From assembly GCF_023091865.1 (NCBI RefSeq), contig NZ_JAHXDI010000003.1:539213-603212 (forward strand): 64,000 nucleotides of DNA, read 5' to 3'. Shown here piece after piece: positions 63,973 to 64,000 of this stretch. Position numbers and translations under genes: made by a program. The notes beneath the pieces are model-generated. The model saw nothing but the letters and a program-made list of their open reading frames with translations. It had not been told where the DNA came from and did no database searches. The DNA comes from Chromohalobacter moromii (GTDB taxonomy: Bacteria; Pseudomonadota; Gammaproteobacteria; Pseudomonadales; Halomonadaceae). Positions within the stretch are counted from its first letter, which is position 1; every line of letters starts with the position of its first letter.

Positions 63973-64000
63973 GCGCCGCACCTCGAAAGGCCTCTGATAT

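Overview
The window is a high-GC gammaproteobacterial chromosome segment, almost entirely conserved core genes, with no phage, IS element or CRISPR. Several signs point to the Halomonadaceae (Halomonas/Chromohalobacter type). The tmRNA tag reads ANDDNYAQGALAA. Pseudomonas-like gene order is kept for bamE-fur-recN-grpE-dnaK-dnaJ-dapB-carAB-greA, ftsH-folP-glmM-tpiA-secG-tRNA-rimP-nusA-infB-rbfA-truB-rpsO-pnp and dksA-gluQ-cbrB-pcnB-folK-panB-panC. Osmoadaptation-type genes (a YbiO-like mechanosensitive channel and a lone glycine-betaine-type binding protein) fit a halophile. The genus is an inference; no rRNA sequence is inside the window.

Layout. 1-7.2 kb: lysA (3' end cut off), lptM and argH on the minus strand, divergent from hemC-hemD-hemX-hemY. 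7.3-12.5 kb: a purine permease, the YbiO-like channel and the lone binding protein. 12.5-15.3 kb: tmRNA and smpB, ratA/rnfH, bamE and fur. 15.4-21.2 kb: recN (with a LexA box), then grpE, dnaK and dnaJ with two sigma-32-type promoters. 21.4-29.1 kb: a DUF2218 gene, dapB, carA, carB, greA, yhbY and rlmE. 29.2-44.0 kb: ftsH, folP, glmM, tpiA, secG, tRNA-Leu, initiator tRNA and the rimP-to-pnp translation/RNA-metabolism run. 44.1-46.5 kb: an acyltransferase and a thiolase. 46.6-54.1 kb, all minus strand: dksA, gluQRS, cbrB, a non-coding locus, pcnB, folK, panB and panC. 54.3-59.1 kb: sfsA, metX-metW, yggT, proC and the PLP homeostasis gene. 59.1-63.8 kb: pilT, pilU, anmK and tyrS. The window ends in two promoter-like elements that probably drive an rRNA operon just outside it.

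The most interesting locus is the 890-base stretch between pcnB and cbrB (50273-51162). It has no credible protein gene. On the minus strand it carries a near-consensus sigma-54 promoter, about 490 bases with roughly nine AACAACAA-like A-rich motifs (several displayed in hairpin loops), and a 10-bp terminator stem. Position, promoter class and motif content match the Hfq-titrating sRNA CrcZ of Pseudomonas, which sets carbon catabolite repression. The neighbouring sigma-54 activator is a clear CbrB homologue, but its partner kinase gene cbrA, which in Pseudomonas lies between gluQ and cbrB, is absent. I infer a CrcZ-like, CbrB-driven regulatory RNA outside Pseudomonas, with an activator whose kinase input is missing or encoded elsewhere.
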